In this document: positions 1-8,075 of the stretch, in pieces | Layout: every line of letters begins with the position of its first letter | Numbering within the stretch: the first letter of the stretch is position 1 | DNA from: Youhaiella tibetensis | GTDB lineage: Bacteria; Pseudomonadota; Alphaproteobacteria; Rhizobiales; Devosiaceae | Reading direction: 5' to 3' | Length of the DNA stretch: 64,000 nucleotides | NCBI RefSeq assembly: GCF_008000755.1 | Contig: NZ_CP041690.1 | Span: 186,001-250,000 of the forward strand | Position numbers and translations under genes: made by a program | Notes under the pieces: model-generated | Seen by the model: the letters and a program-made list of their open reading frames with translations, nothing else | Databases searched by the model: none | Told to the model about the DNA's origin: nothing

Positions 1-121
1 CATAGGCCAGCATTCCCATGAGCATAAGGAGAAAGACGGGCGTGAGAATCGCAAACTCCACCGCAGCAACGCCCTGGTCATCAAGGCGAAATCCGGAAAG
101 TCGTCGCCGAGGGAACAACAT
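1..121 (-). CDS. TadE/TadG-like pilus assembly protein, N-terminal part
   Basis: The reverse strand opens at ATG (119-121) and reads MLFPRRRLSGFRLDDQGVAA, then VEFAILTPVFLLMLMGMLAY, running off the left edge. A basic start, a Gly-Val-Ala-Ala-Val-Glu-Phe-Ala segment and a hydrophobic helix are the hallmark of TadE-like minor pilins of the Flp/Tad system, which are cleaved and placed in the inner membrane. A GAGG lies about 9 bases upstream of the start. Only about 40 residues are visible, so TadE, TadF and TadG cannot be told apart. No other tad gene is in view. Confidence 0.6.
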   Translation of the reverse strand, partial: MLFPRRRLSGFRLDDQGVAAVEFAILTPVFLLMLMGMLAY

Positions 122-373
122 GCTACCCACCTCTGCATACGAACTGGCCGGTGAAACCTGCGTAGCAATATTTCAGCAATACTGATATATATTCAGGTTC
201 CGCCGTGTTTCATTGTCCGCCCTTCACTGTTGAGAAAACCTTAACGGAAGGTTGCGCGCGTTTGCGGATACGGCTCGAACGCATATCTGCCAGTCCCCAA
301 ACCCCCTGCCTCGATTTTGTGCACGGCGCTACCAATGAGGCTGCGAGTGTTATCTGAAGCCAGGTGTGCCATC

Positions 374-1147
374 ATGACCAAGCCCAGACTCCCCAGAATC
401 GAAGTGTGCGTGGAGGGCGTGGATGGCCTTCTCGCCGCGCAGAAGGCCGGGGCGGACCGGGCCGAGCTCTGCGCCAGCCTGCTCGAGGGCGGCATCACCC
501 CGTCCATCGGCGTGGTCCGCGAGGCGCTCAAGCTCTCGACCATCCCGTTCAACGTGATCGTGCGCCCCCGCGGCGGCGACTTCCTCTATTCCGAACACGA
601 GTTCCAGGCGATGCTTCGCGACGTCGAGGCGTTGCGCGATCTCGGCGTGGCCGGTGTGGTCATCGGTTGCCTCACCTTCGACGGTCGCGTCGATGTCGAG
701 CGCACCCGTGCGCTCGTGCGCGCCGCCAAGCCACTGACGGTGACCTTCCACCGCGCCTTCGACATGACGCGTGACTATGCCGAAGCGGTCGAGGACCTGG
801 TCCATTGCGGCGTCGATCGCGTGCTGACCTCGGGCCAGCGGCGCACGGCCCTCGAAGGCATCGACATCCTGCGCCACACGGTCAAGCTTGCCGGCGACCG
901 CCTGACCGTCATGGTCTGCGGCGGCCTCAACGCCGGCAATATCGGCGACGTGCTCGAACGGACCGGCGCCTACGAGGCCCATTTCTCCGCCGGCAACACG
1001 CTGCCGAGCGGCATGGCCTTCCATAACCCGCATGTCGGCATGGGCGGCACCGCGCTCGAGCGCGAATACGAGTTGACCGTGACCGACGAAGCCGCCGTCC
1101 GCTCGACCATCGCCGCGGCGCGCGCCCAGCTGGTTCAGCCCGCGTAA
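374..1147 (+). CDS. cutC: Copper homeostasis protein CutC
   Basis: The 257-aa product matches the CutC family (TIM barrel, about 250 aa): EVCVEG near the N-terminus, then GADRAELC, GGITPS, RPRGGDFLYS, FHRAFD, VLTSGQ and MVCGGL. CutC is a cytoplasmic protein linked to copper tolerance; its exact reaction is not settled. The frame is open from 317, but I start at 374, where family similarity begins (MTKPRLPRIEVCVEG) and an AGGTG lies 8 bases upstream. Its 3' end overlaps the convergent WYL regulator by 13 bases. Confidence 0.9.
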   Translation: MTKPRLPRIEVCVEGVDGLLAAQKAGADRAELCASLLEGGITPSIGVVREALKLSTIPFNVIVRPRGGDFLYSEHEFQAMLRDVEALRDLGVAGVVIGCLTFDGRVDVERTRALVRAAKPLTVTFHRAFDMTRDYAEAVEDLVHCGVDRVLTSGQRRTALEGIDILRHTVKLAGDRLTVMVCGGLNAGNIGDVLERTGAYEAHFSAGNTLPSGMAFHNPHVGMGGTALEREYELTVTDEAAVRSTIAAARAQLVQPA

Positions 1148-2100
1148 AATCCCCATAGCGTCCGGGCGATTTCCGTCATCCGGGCGCGCAGGTCAGGCGG
1201 CGCCAGCACCTCTATCTCGCAACCGATCTTGGTCATCTCGCGCGCCGCCCAGTCGTTCTCCTCGATCGGAACGGCCAGCACGGCCCAGCCCGTTTCGTCG
1301 GGCTCGATCGGCGCCGCTTCCACCGCCGCACGCACGGTCTGGCTGATGTCCATCAGCCGCCTGCGGCCGCGTTCGGAGGCCCGAACCAAGGCCGTTCCGA
1401 TATAGACGTCCCGTTCGAACTGCTCGGTCGATTGCGCCCAATACCCCGGCAGGTCGAAGTCCGCCGGGCGCTCGAAACGCTCCTCCGAGAGGATCAGCGC
1501 CAGGATGCTGGAGAGCTTATAGGTCCGCACCGCCTCGTCCCGGCGCGCCACGACGTACCAGATGCCCCCCTTGAGCACGAGCCCAAGCGGCTCGAGCACG
1601 CGATCGGACACGCCGGTCCAGCTTTCGTATCGCACATGGATGCGCCTTTCGCTCCAGACGGCGTCGGCGACGGATTTGAGATGCTCCTGCACCCGCGCCG
1701 GCTGGAACCAGCCCTTGGGGTCGAGGTGAAAGCGCCCGCTGATGCGGCGGGCCTCGTCCTGCCAATCCGCCGGCAGGGCGGCCAGGAGCTTGAGCTCGGC
1801 CGCCGCGACATCGTCCGAAAGCCCGAGCTCGGCGGCCGGGCCGGGCAATCCTGAGAGAAACAGTGCCTTGGCCTCGGGCGCTGTCAGCCCGGTCAGGCGC
1901 GTGCGCCACCCATCGAGCAGGGCAAAGCCGCCATTGCGCCCGGTCTCGGCATAGACCGGCACCCCGGCCGCGCTCAGCTGGTCGATGTCGCGGTAGATCG
2001 TGCGGACCGAAACCTCCAGCTCTTCAGCCAGGATCTCAGCGCTCAGCCGCCCGCGCGTCTGGAGCATCATCATGATCGAAAGCAGGCGGCTCGCGCGCAT
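1135..2100 (-). CDS. YafY-type transcriptional regulator (HTH + WYL domain)
   Basis: This 321-aa protein has an N-terminal winged helix (residues 1-60, with LSAEILAEELEVSVRTIYRD as the HTH) and a WYL domain in the second half (around YESWTGVSDRVLEPLGLVLK and WYVVARRDEAVRTYKLSSIL). These proteins bind DNA through the HTH and probably sense a ligand through WYL. It is divergent from the 72-aa/NIPSNAP/DUF genes at 2296-3724, which are its likely targets. Two 15-bp palindromes lie in the shared intergenic region. Confidence 0.88.
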   Translation of the reverse strand: MRASRLLSIMMMLQTRGRLSAEILAEELEVSVRTIYRDIDQLSAAGVPVYAETGRNGGFALLDGWRTRLTGLTAPEAKALFLSGLPGPAAELGLSDDVAAAELKLLAALPADWQDEARRISGRFHLDPKGWFQPARVQEHLKSVADAVWSERRIHVRYESWTGVSDRVLEPLGLVLKGGIWYVVARRDEAVRTYKLSSILALILSEERFERPADFDLPGYWAQSTEQFERDVYIGTALVRASERGRRRLMDISQTVRAAVEAAPIEPDETGWAVLAVPIEENDWAAREMTKIGCEIEVLAPPDLRARMTEIARTLWGFYAG

Positions 2101-2123
2101 TTTCCCGGTCCGTTCCTAAACCA

Positions 2124-2138
2124 TGACATTCGATGTCA
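2124..2138. promoter_or_regulatory. Operator candidate 1 of the WYL regulator
   Basis: TGACAT-TCG-ATGTCA is a perfect inverted repeat that starts 24 bases upstream of the regulator's start codon. A related site lies at 2227-2241. Binding by the WYL protein is inferred from position and repetition. Confidence 0.5.
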
Positions 2139-2226
2139 GTCTTTGAAAACTACAATGCTTTCCATGCTCGTAGCGACTCGGATCGATCTCGCCGCCAGTA
2201 ATTTTCTGCACCATAGCATCAAAGGC

Positions 2227-2241
2227 TGACATTGGCTGTCA
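2227..2241. promoter_or_regulatory. Operator candidate 2 of the WYL regulator
   Basis: TGACA-TTGGC-TGTCA has the same outer arms and length as the site at 2124. It lies near the start of the divergent 72-aa gene. The two sites begin 103 bp apart, close to ten helical turns, so a repression loop is possible. Confidence 0.5.
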
Positions 2242-2295
2242 GGCTTTGGCGGCTAGCCTCGATCCCCGTTGGCGAACACTCAGGAGCTTGCGAAA

Positions 2296-2514
2296 ATGTA
2301 CCCCTCTCATTTCGATTCCCCGGTAGCCACGCTCTCATCGGTCACGCGCCGGACGCAGACGCCTCTGCTCTTCATCGACCTCGAACTCGAAGCCCTGTTC
2401 AGGGCCGGTCGCGTGTCCGAGCGTCCATCCCTCCTCGCCGTGGTCGCCGTCCGTGGCTGGCACGGGCTCGCCGGGGTGCTCACCAGCGCCGCCGCCCGGC
2501 GGGCCGTGCTCTAG
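2296..2514 (+). CDS. Small hypothetical protein (72 aa)
   Basis: The protein begins MYPSHFDSPVATLSSVTRRT and continues with a hydrophobic, Leu-rich stretch (LLFIDLELEALFRAG) and a Trp-His-Gly segment. I chose the ATG at 2296 because AGGAG (2282-2286) precedes it by 9 bases; an upstream in-frame start at 2269 lacks such a site. The NIPSNAP gene begins 11 bases later. Its place between a WYL regulator and its likely target suggests a helper or substrate-related role. I do not recognise the family. Confidence 0.6.
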   Translation: MYPSHFDSPVATLSSVTRRTQTPLLFIDLELEALFRAGRVSERPSLLAVVAVRGWHGLAGVLTSAAARRAVL

Positions 2515-2525
2515 GGAGACCGGCC

Positions 2526-3215
2526 GTGACCAGCCTCCCCATCGTCGAGTTGCGCCGCTATCGGCTCCACCCCGGGCAGCGTGACACTTTGATCGACCTC
2601 TTCGAGAACGAGTTCCTCGAAAGCCAAGATGACGTGGGGGCCCACGTGCTCGGCCAGTTCCGTGTCGATGGCGCGCCCGACCAGTTCGTCTGGCTGCGCG
2701 GGTTCGAGGCTTTCGACGACCGCCGCACTGCACTGGACGCCTTCTATGGCGGACCGGTCTGGAGGGCGCATCGCGACCGCGCCAACGCCACCATGGCCGA
2801 TAGCGACGACGTGCATCTGCTTTCCACCATGGCCCCGCAGGACGGCTTCGTCCGCCCTGCGCGCCCGCGCCGGCCGCGCGGCGCCTTCGCCACCAACGGC
2901 TCGCGCTTCATCGTCATGCTCTATCGGCTGGCCGATAACGGCCGCGCCGCCGAGTTCGACGCGCGCCTGCGCGCCGCCCTTGCCGAAACCGGCATCGACC
3001 CGCTGGCGAGCTTCTTCACGCTCGCAGCCGAGAACAACTACCCCAGGCTCCCCATCCACACCGACGACCCGGTGCATGTGGTGCTCCTGCGCTTCGACAA
3101 TGCGGTGGGCCTTGAAACCTGGCTGCAGGCCCCGCCCGCGGGGCTCTCCGACTTCCTCAAGGCACCGCCCGAAACCCTCATTCTGCAACCGACCGCACGC
3201 TCGCTGCTGCGCTGA
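2526..3215 (+). CDS. NIPSNAP-family protein
   Basis: This 229-aa protein starts at GTG 2526 after an AGGGAG (2514-2519). The N-terminal half carries the NIPSNAP/dimeric alpha-beta barrel pattern (IVELRRYRLHPGQRDTLIDLFE, quoted here as two overlapping motifs IVELRRY and LHPGQRDTLI, then WLRGFEAFDDR). The second half (around FIVMLYRLADN) looks like a second related domain. NIPSNAP proteins have no agreed enzymatic role. The frame is open upstream to 2232, but that part overlaps the 72-aa gene and has no family similarity. Confidence 0.8.
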   Translation: MTSLPIVELRRYRLHPGQRDTLIDLFENEFLESQDDVGAHVLGQFRVDGAPDQFVWLRGFEAFDDRRTALDAFYGGPVWRAHRDRANATMADSDDVHLLSTMAPQDGFVRPARPRRPRGAFATNGSRFIVMLYRLADNGRAAEFDARLRAALAETGIDPLASFFTLAAENNYPRLPIHTDDPVHVVLLRFDNAVGLETWLQAPPAGLSDFLKAPPETLILQPTARSLLR

Positions 3216-3232
3216 ACCGAAAGGTCCCTGCG

Positions 3233-3724
3233 ATGAATTACCATCCCACCGATTTCGCCGCACCCACCGGCGCCGTCCACGACTTCGATTTCCTCCATGG
3301 CGACTGGATCGTCTCCAACCGGCGCCTCAAGCGCCGATTTGCCGGCTGCGAGGACTGGGACGAGTTCGAGGCCAGCTTTCGGTGCGAGCCGCGCCTGGGT
3401 GGCGGCGCCAATATCGATGAGATGCAGGCGCCGGACCGCGGCTTTTCCGGCATGAGCCTGCGCCTTTTCGACTTGGCCGCCCGGCGCTGGGCGATCTACT
3501 GGGTCTCGAGCCAGCAGGGCACCCTGTTTCCACCCGTGCAGGGCGGCTTCATCGGCGATCACGGCGTGTTCGTGGGCCGCGACGTCGACGGCGGTCAGCC
3601 CGTCAACGTGCAGTTCTTCTGGACCCGCCTGGGGCCCGATGCCGCGCGCTGGAGCCAGGCGTTCTCGCGCGACGGCATCGTCTGGGAAACCAACTGGATC
3701 ATGAATTTCCGCCGCAAGGCCTGA
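3233..3724 (+). CDS. DUF1579-like protein
   Basis: The 163-aa product contains DFDFLHGDWIVSNRRLKRR near the N-terminus, then LRLFDLAARRWAIYWVSSQ and a final WETNWIMNFRR. This resembles the lipocalin-like DUF1579 group of small soluble proteins with unknown ligand. It follows the NIPSNAP gene by 17 bases with GAAAGG ahead of its ATG, so the three rightward genes probably form one transcript. It ends next to the convergent trhO stop. Confidence 0.6.
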   Translation: MNYHPTDFAAPTGAVHDFDFLHGDWIVSNRRLKRRFAGCEDWDEFEASFRCEPRLGGGANIDEMQAPDRGFSGMSLRLFDLAARRWAIYWVSSQQGTLFPPVQGGFIGDHGVFVGRDVDGGQPVNVQFFWTRLGPDAARWSQAFSRDGIVWETNWIMNFRRKA

Positions 3725-4726
3725 TCAGGTCTGCTTGCCGGCCCGGTTGCGGCTCGCCTCGCGCCGGGCCTGTTTTCTTTCGAGATCCTCGCGCGCCTGG
3801 GCCACGGCCGCATCGCCCATATGCGATGCCCCGCGCGCCCGGGCGAGCGCGATCTGGCGCTGGCGTTCCGCCACGCCCTGGCGCACCTCACCTGCGCAAT
3901 GGGGGCAGCAGATGCCTTCCCTGTAGTCGGCATGCGCGCGGTCGGCCGGGGTCAGGGGCCGGCGGCAGGCCCGGCACAGCGTCGCCGCGCCCTCGCGCAA
4001 CCCATGGACCACCGAAACACGCTCATCAAAGACGAAGCACTCGCCCTGCCAGCGGCTCTCCGCTTCCGGCACCGTTTCCAGGTATTTGAGGATGCCTCCT
4101 TTGAGGTGGAACACCTCTTCAAAACCCTTCGAGAGCAGGTAGGCCGACGCCTTCTCGCAGCGGATGCCGCCGGTGCAGAACATCGCCACCTTGCGGTCGC
4201 GTTCCGGATCGAGGTGCTTTTCGACGAAGTCCTTGAATTCAACGAAGCTCGCGGTCCTGGGGTCGATTGCTCCCTCGAACGTGCCGAGCCCGGCCTCGTA
4301 GTCGTTGCGCGTGTCGAGGAGCACCACATCGTCCTGGCCGATCAGCGCATTCCAGTCCTGCGCCTCCACATAGGTGCCGACCCGCTCGCTCGGCCTGACC
4401 TCGGGCGCGCGCAGCGTCACGATCTCCTGCTTGACGCGCACCTTCATGCGCAGGAAGGGCATGGCGTCGGCAGTCGAATACTTGAGCTCGGCGCCCTGGA
4501 ACGGAAACGTCTCGTTGAGGTGATCGACCAGCGCATCGATAGCCTCGGGCCTGCCCGCGACCGTGCCGTTGATACCTTCTTCCGCCAGGATGATCGTTCC
4601 CCTGATCGCGCGGGCGCAGCAGAACTGGGCCAGATCGGCCTTGCGGCTTAGGAACCCGGAAAAGTCGGCGAATTTGTAGAAAGCCGCGACCTTGAAGGCC
4701 GGGGACGAAACGGGCAGATTGCTCAT
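3725..4726 (-). CDS. trhO: tRNA uridine(34) hydroxylase TrhO (rhodanese family, YceA)
   Basis: This 333-aa cytoplasmic enzyme makes 5-hydroxyuridine at the wobble base of tRNA. It has the TrhO N-terminal domain (GTIILAEEGINGTVAG, residues 43-58) and a rhodanese domain whose loop is MFCTGGIRCEKA with Cys184 and Cys190. The C-terminal tail has paired cysteines (CRAC, CCPHC) that could bind zinc, then a basic, Arg-rich end. The frame is open to 4777; I start at 4726 (MSNLPV), where family similarity begins. The aldo/keto reductase gene is divergent. Confidence 0.9.
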   Translation of the reverse strand: MSNLPVSSPAFKVAAFYKFADFSGFLSRKADLAQFCCARAIRGTIILAEEGINGTVAGRPEAIDALVDHLNETFPFQGAELKYSTADAMPFLRMKVRVKQEIVTLRAPEVRPSERVGTYVEAQDWNALIGQDDVVLLDTRNDYEAGLGTFEGAIDPRTASFVEFKDFVEKHLDPERDRKVAMFCTGGIRCEKASAYLLSKGFEEVFHLKGGILKYLETVPEAESRWQGECFVFDERVSVVHGLREGAATLCRACRRPLTPADRAHADYREGICCPHCAGEVRQGVAERQRQIALARARGASHMGDAAVAQAREDLERKQARREASRNRAGKQT

Positions 4727-4797
4727 GCGCGGCTTTCTAGCACCGCGCGCCGCGCTGCGCCATCTGGCCGCCGCCACACTCGCCCAGGGAGGAAATC

Positions 4798-5823
4798 ATG
4801 ACCTATCGTGCCCATTCGGCGCGCTACGACACCATGCAATACCGGTTCACCGGTCGCTCGGGGTTGAAGCTGCCCGTCATTTCGCTCGGCCTCTGGCAGA
4901 ATTTCGGTGGCACCCGCGACTATCCGAGCGCCTTCGAAATCCTGAGCTACGCCTTCGATTCGGGCATTACCCATTTCGACCTCGCCAACAATTACGGCCC
5001 GCCCTACGGTTCGGCCGAGGAACTTTTCGGCGACGTGCTGGCGCGCGACTTCCGTCCCTATCGCGACGAACTCATCGTCTCGTCCAAGGCCGGCTGGGAC
5101 ATGTGGCCGGGGCCCTATGGCAATTTCGGCTCGCGCAAGTATCTCATCGCCAGCGCCGACCAGAGCCTCAAGCGCATGGGGCTGGACTACTTCGACATCT
5201 TCTATTCCCACCGCTTCGATCCCTCGACCCCGCTCGAGGAGACCATGGGGGCCCTGGCCCAGCTGCACCGGCAGGGCAAGACGCTCTATGTCGGCATTTC
5301 CAACTACCCCGAGGCGCAGACCCGCGAGGCCTATCGCATCCTGGCGGACATGGGCGTGCCGCTGCTCATCCACCAGCCGAGCTATTCCATGCTCAATCGC
5401 TGGATCGAGAACGACAGGACCATCGAGGCGCTTGGCGAACTGGGTGTCGGCGTCATCGCCTTCTCCCCCCTGGCGCAGGGCATCCTTTCGGGCAAATACA
5501 ACGCCAAGTCGGACCTGACGGGCACCCGCGCCGCCGAGAACTACTCGCTCTCGTCCCGCTCGATCGAGCCGCGCCTGCTCGAGGCCACCGAGAAGCTGGC
5601 CGGCATCGCCAGGGCCCGCGGCCAGTCCATGGTCCAGCTCGCCCTCGCCTGGGTGCTTCGCCGCAAGGAAATGACCTCCGCCCTCATCGGGGTCCGCACG
5701 CTCGACCAGCTCAAGGACAACCTCGGCGTCCTCTCCAACCTCACCCTCAGCCCCGAAGAGATCGCCGCGATCGATGAAGCAACCAAGGGCGCCCAGCTCG
5801 ACAACTACCCGCTCAAGCGCTAG
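4798..5823 (+). CDS. Aldo/keto reductase, YghZ/L-glyceraldehyde-3-phosphate reductase type
   Basis: The 341-aa protein has the AKR barrel with the catalytic set visible as HFDLANNYGPPYG (Asp and Tyr), SSKAGWDMWPGPYG (Lys) and YSHRFDP (His). The WPGPYG insert and length match the YghZ/Gpr group, which reduces small aldehydes such as L-glyceraldehyde 3-phosphate and methylglyoxal with NADPH. GGGAGGAAATC precedes the ATG. It appears to be a single-gene unit followed by a strong hairpin. The exact substrate is inferred. Confidence 0.85.
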   Translation: MTYRAHSARYDTMQYRFTGRSGLKLPVISLGLWQNFGGTRDYPSAFEILSYAFDSGITHFDLANNYGPPYGSAEELFGDVLARDFRPYRDELIVSSKAGWDMWPGPYGNFGSRKYLIASADQSLKRMGLDYFDIFYSHRFDPSTPLEETMGALAQLHRQGKTLYVGISNYPEAQTREAYRILADMGVPLLIHQPSYSMLNRWIENDRTIEALGELGVGVIAFSPLAQGILSGKYNAKSDLTGTRAAENYSLSSRSIEPRLLEATEKLAGIARARGQSMVQLALAWVLRRKEMTSALIGVRTLDQLKDNLGVLSNLTLSPEEIAAIDEATKGAQLDNYPLKR

Positions 5824-5828
5824 TGCAG

Positions 5829-5851
5829 GGCGCCTCCCTCGGGGAGGCGCC
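5829..5851 (+). terminator. GC-rich hairpin after the aldo/keto reductase
   Basis: GGCGCCTCCC (5829-5838), loop TCG and GGGAGGCGCC (5842-5851) form a perfect 10-bp stem 5 bases after the stop codon. There is no T run, so intrinsic termination is probable but not assured. Confidence 0.5.
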
Positions 5852-5923
5852 GCCCCGGCCGGCGATCGGTTGACCTGAGGGCGGCAAAGCGCCAGATTGC
5901 CGGACCTTCCGGCGGAGCCAGCC

Positions 5924-7198
5924 TTGCTCGTAAAATACCTGACAAACCTATCCGCAGCCGCTGCCCTGGGTGGAGGCCTGGTGATTATCTGCCTCTGGCC
6001 CGAGGCGGGAAACGTCTCCGTCATCGCGGCCCAGGTCCTGGCCCTCGGCATCTGCCTTTTCACCTGGAGCTGGGGCGACCTGCGCCGTCCCGCAGCGGCC
6101 CTGCCCCTGCTCGCCGGTTTGCTGCTCATCCTGGCTTTCGGTATCACGGCGACTTCGGCCCTCCACATCATCTCGGTTCTCGTGTTCGCGCCGCTCTTCC
6201 TGATCGGCCCGCTGATCACCGTATTCCGCCGCGCGAGCTTTCGCATTGATCCCGGCGTGATTGGTGGTTTGGCCGCACTCGGAGCAGGCCTGGCCCTGCT
6301 GGTGGCGATCTACGATACCTTTGTCCTGCACTCGACCCGCGCTGGCGGCATCGTGGCCAATCCGATTCACTTTGCGGACGTGGTCGTAGCCCTCGGCTTC
6401 CTCAGCCTTGTGGGATTGTTTGGAGGAAATCGGTCGAAATGGATCGCCGTGGCCGGGGCCGCATTTGCCCTGGTCACCGTGATTCTGTCCGGTACGCGCG
6501 GAGCTATTGTGACGATCATTCCAGTTGCCGGCCTAACGTTGGTCCTGGCGACGCTGTGGGGCGGCCTGGGGCGCCGGGCCTGGCTGGTGATCAGCGTGCT
6601 GGCGCTGATAGCGATCGGCGCCGTGGTGGGCACTGTCCAGGGTGGATGGAGTCCGGTCACGCGCGTTATCGCCACCGTCACCAGCGTCCTCGAAAGCGGA
6701 AAGACCGCCGATAGCTCGGACAACGAGCGGATGCTCATGTATCAAGCTGCCTACAACGCTTTCCTGCAGTCACCCTTCTATGGCCATGGGATGGTCGGCT
6801 TCACCAAGATCGCGGCCGACACCATGCCGCCCGAGCTGCACACACCCGTTTATGATCACCTGCATAACGACGTCGCCGATTTCGCCGTTACGGGCGGAAT
6901 AATCGGCGTGATTGCCTACTTCTGCATCCTCCTTGCTCCCCTGGTCGAAGCCTGGCGGGCGGAGGGTCCCCATCGTCGAGCGGCCCGGCTGGGCGCCGTT
7001 GTCCTCGTTGCTGGCTATTTCCTCATGGGCCTCACCAACGCGACGTTCGGTATCCTGATGCTTACGGTGACGTTCGCCGTCGCCACGGCGGCCATCGCAC
7101 ACCTGTCGCGGCCGCCGGCCAGAGACTTGTCTCAGGCCACCGGCGTGGTAGACAGCCCGGGCTCCTCCACAAGGCTCGCGGACGCGCCCAGTGCCTGA
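5924..7198 (+). CDS. O-antigen ligase/polymerase family membrane protein
   Basis: This highly hydrophobic protein of about 424 aa has around ten predicted membrane helices. In its last third it carries the Wzy_C signature: YGHGMVGF, then HLHNDVADFAVTGGIIGVIA. Such inner-membrane proteins polymerise or ligate lipid-linked sugars on the periplasmic side. I prefer the TTG at 5924, with GGAG 6 bases upstream; an in-frame TTG at 5897 is possible. It overlaps the first GT8 gene by 8 bases, which ties the three genes together. Confidence 0.8.
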   Translation: MLVKYLTNLSAAAALGGGLVIICLWPEAGNVSVIAAQVLALGICLFTWSWGDLRRPAAALPLLAGLLLILAFGITATSALHIISVLVFAPLFLIGPLITVFRRASFRIDPGVIGGLAALGAGLALLVAIYDTFVLHSTRAGGIVANPIHFADVVVALGFLSLVGLFGGNRSKWIAVAGAAFALVTVILSGTRGAIVTIIPVAGLTLVLATLWGGLGRRAWLVISVLALIAIGAVVGTVQGGWSPVTRVIATVTSVLESGKTADSSDNERMLMYQAAYNAFLQSPFYGHGMVGFTKIAADTMPPELHTPVYDHLHNDVADFAVTGGIIGVIAYFCILLAPLVEAWRAEGPHRRAARLGAVVLVAGYFLMGLTNATFGILMLTVTFAVATAAIAHLSRPPARDLSQATGVVDSPGSSTRLADAPSA

Positions 7199-8066
7199 CA
7201 ACAAGATCCACATCGCCCTGGCCTTTGACGACAATTTCTGGGCGCCGGCCTATGCGGTCATGCGCTCGATCTGCCTTTTCACCAAGCGCCGCAGCGACCT
7301 CGTCTTCCACCTGATCCACCAGCCGATCACCGACGAGCATCGCGCCGACCTGGAGAAGATACCGGCCGAGTTCGGCGCGACTCTCGTCTGGCATGATCTC
7401 ACCCGGTCCGACGTCTTTAACGCCATTGTCTCTCGCGTGCCCTCGAGCCGGCAGTGGACCAGCGTGGTGTACGGGCGCCTGCTGATCGACACGCTTGTCG
7501 GCCCCGACGTTTCGCGTGTCATTTATCTCGATTGCGACATGATGGTGCGCGCACCCATCGAAGATCTTTATGCTGCCGATCTGGGAGAGTTTCCCATCGG
7601 CGCAGTACGCGACACTGCTGGCGCCCTGATCGTGGGCGGGCGCGACATCAAGAACAATCGCGACATCTTCGACCCCGCCGATCCCTACTTCAATTCGGGA
7701 ATGGTCGTCATCGACGTCGACAAGTGGCGACAGGTGGCCGTACCCGAGCGACTCGAGGAACTGATCGCCTCAGGCGTCATGGCGCGCCTCTACTACGACC
7801 AGGATGTCCTCAACCTTGTCTTCAAGCATCGGTGGCAGCCCTTGCCGACCCGGTGGAACACCATCGATGCACGGCACCCGCACGAGGGGCTGGATCCCTC
7901 GATCCTGCACTACACGGGCCCAAACAAGCCCTGGAACCTGGTCTCCAACGTTGCCTTCCGCCGCATCTATCGACACGTGATGACCAACGAGCTTTTCTAC
8001 CGTTTCATGCGTCATCGCTGGTCGACATACTGGCGGCGCAAGCTCGGCTTGCGCGGTCGAGCCTGA
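7191..8066 (+). CDS. Glycosyltransferase family 8, copy 1
   Basis: The 291-aa protein has the GT8 core: IHIALAFDDNFWAPAYAVM at the N-terminus, IYLDCDMMVRAP with the metal-binding Asp114-Cys-Asp116, YFNSGMVVIDVDKWR, and YYDQDVLN with LHYTGPNKPW near the end. GT8 enzymes are retaining transferases that use UDP-Glc or UDP-Gal, typically in LPS core synthesis. Start and stop overlap or abut the polymerase and the second copy. Its closest relative in view is the next gene, so the pair is a tandem duplication. Confidence 0.88.
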   Translation: MPDNKIHIALAFDDNFWAPAYAVMRSICLFTKRRSDLVFHLIHQPITDEHRADLEKIPAEFGATLVWHDLTRSDVFNAIVSRVPSSRQWTSVVYGRLLIDTLVGPDVSRVIYLDCDMMVRAPIEDLYAADLGEFPIGAVRDTAGALIVGGRDIKNNRDIFDPADPYFNSGMVVIDVDKWRQVAVPERLEELIASGVMARLYYDQDVLNLVFKHRWQPLPTRWNTIDARHPHEGLDPSILHYTGPNKPWNLVSNVAFRRIYRHVMTNELFYRFMRHRWSTYWRRKLGLRGRA

Positions 8067-8075
8067 GATCGCTGC

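Noticed and set aside
4723-6246. 507-aa open frame on the minus strand
   Set aside because: It runs antisense through the aldo/keto reductase and the polymerase start, is rich in Arg/Ala/Gly, and has no family pattern.
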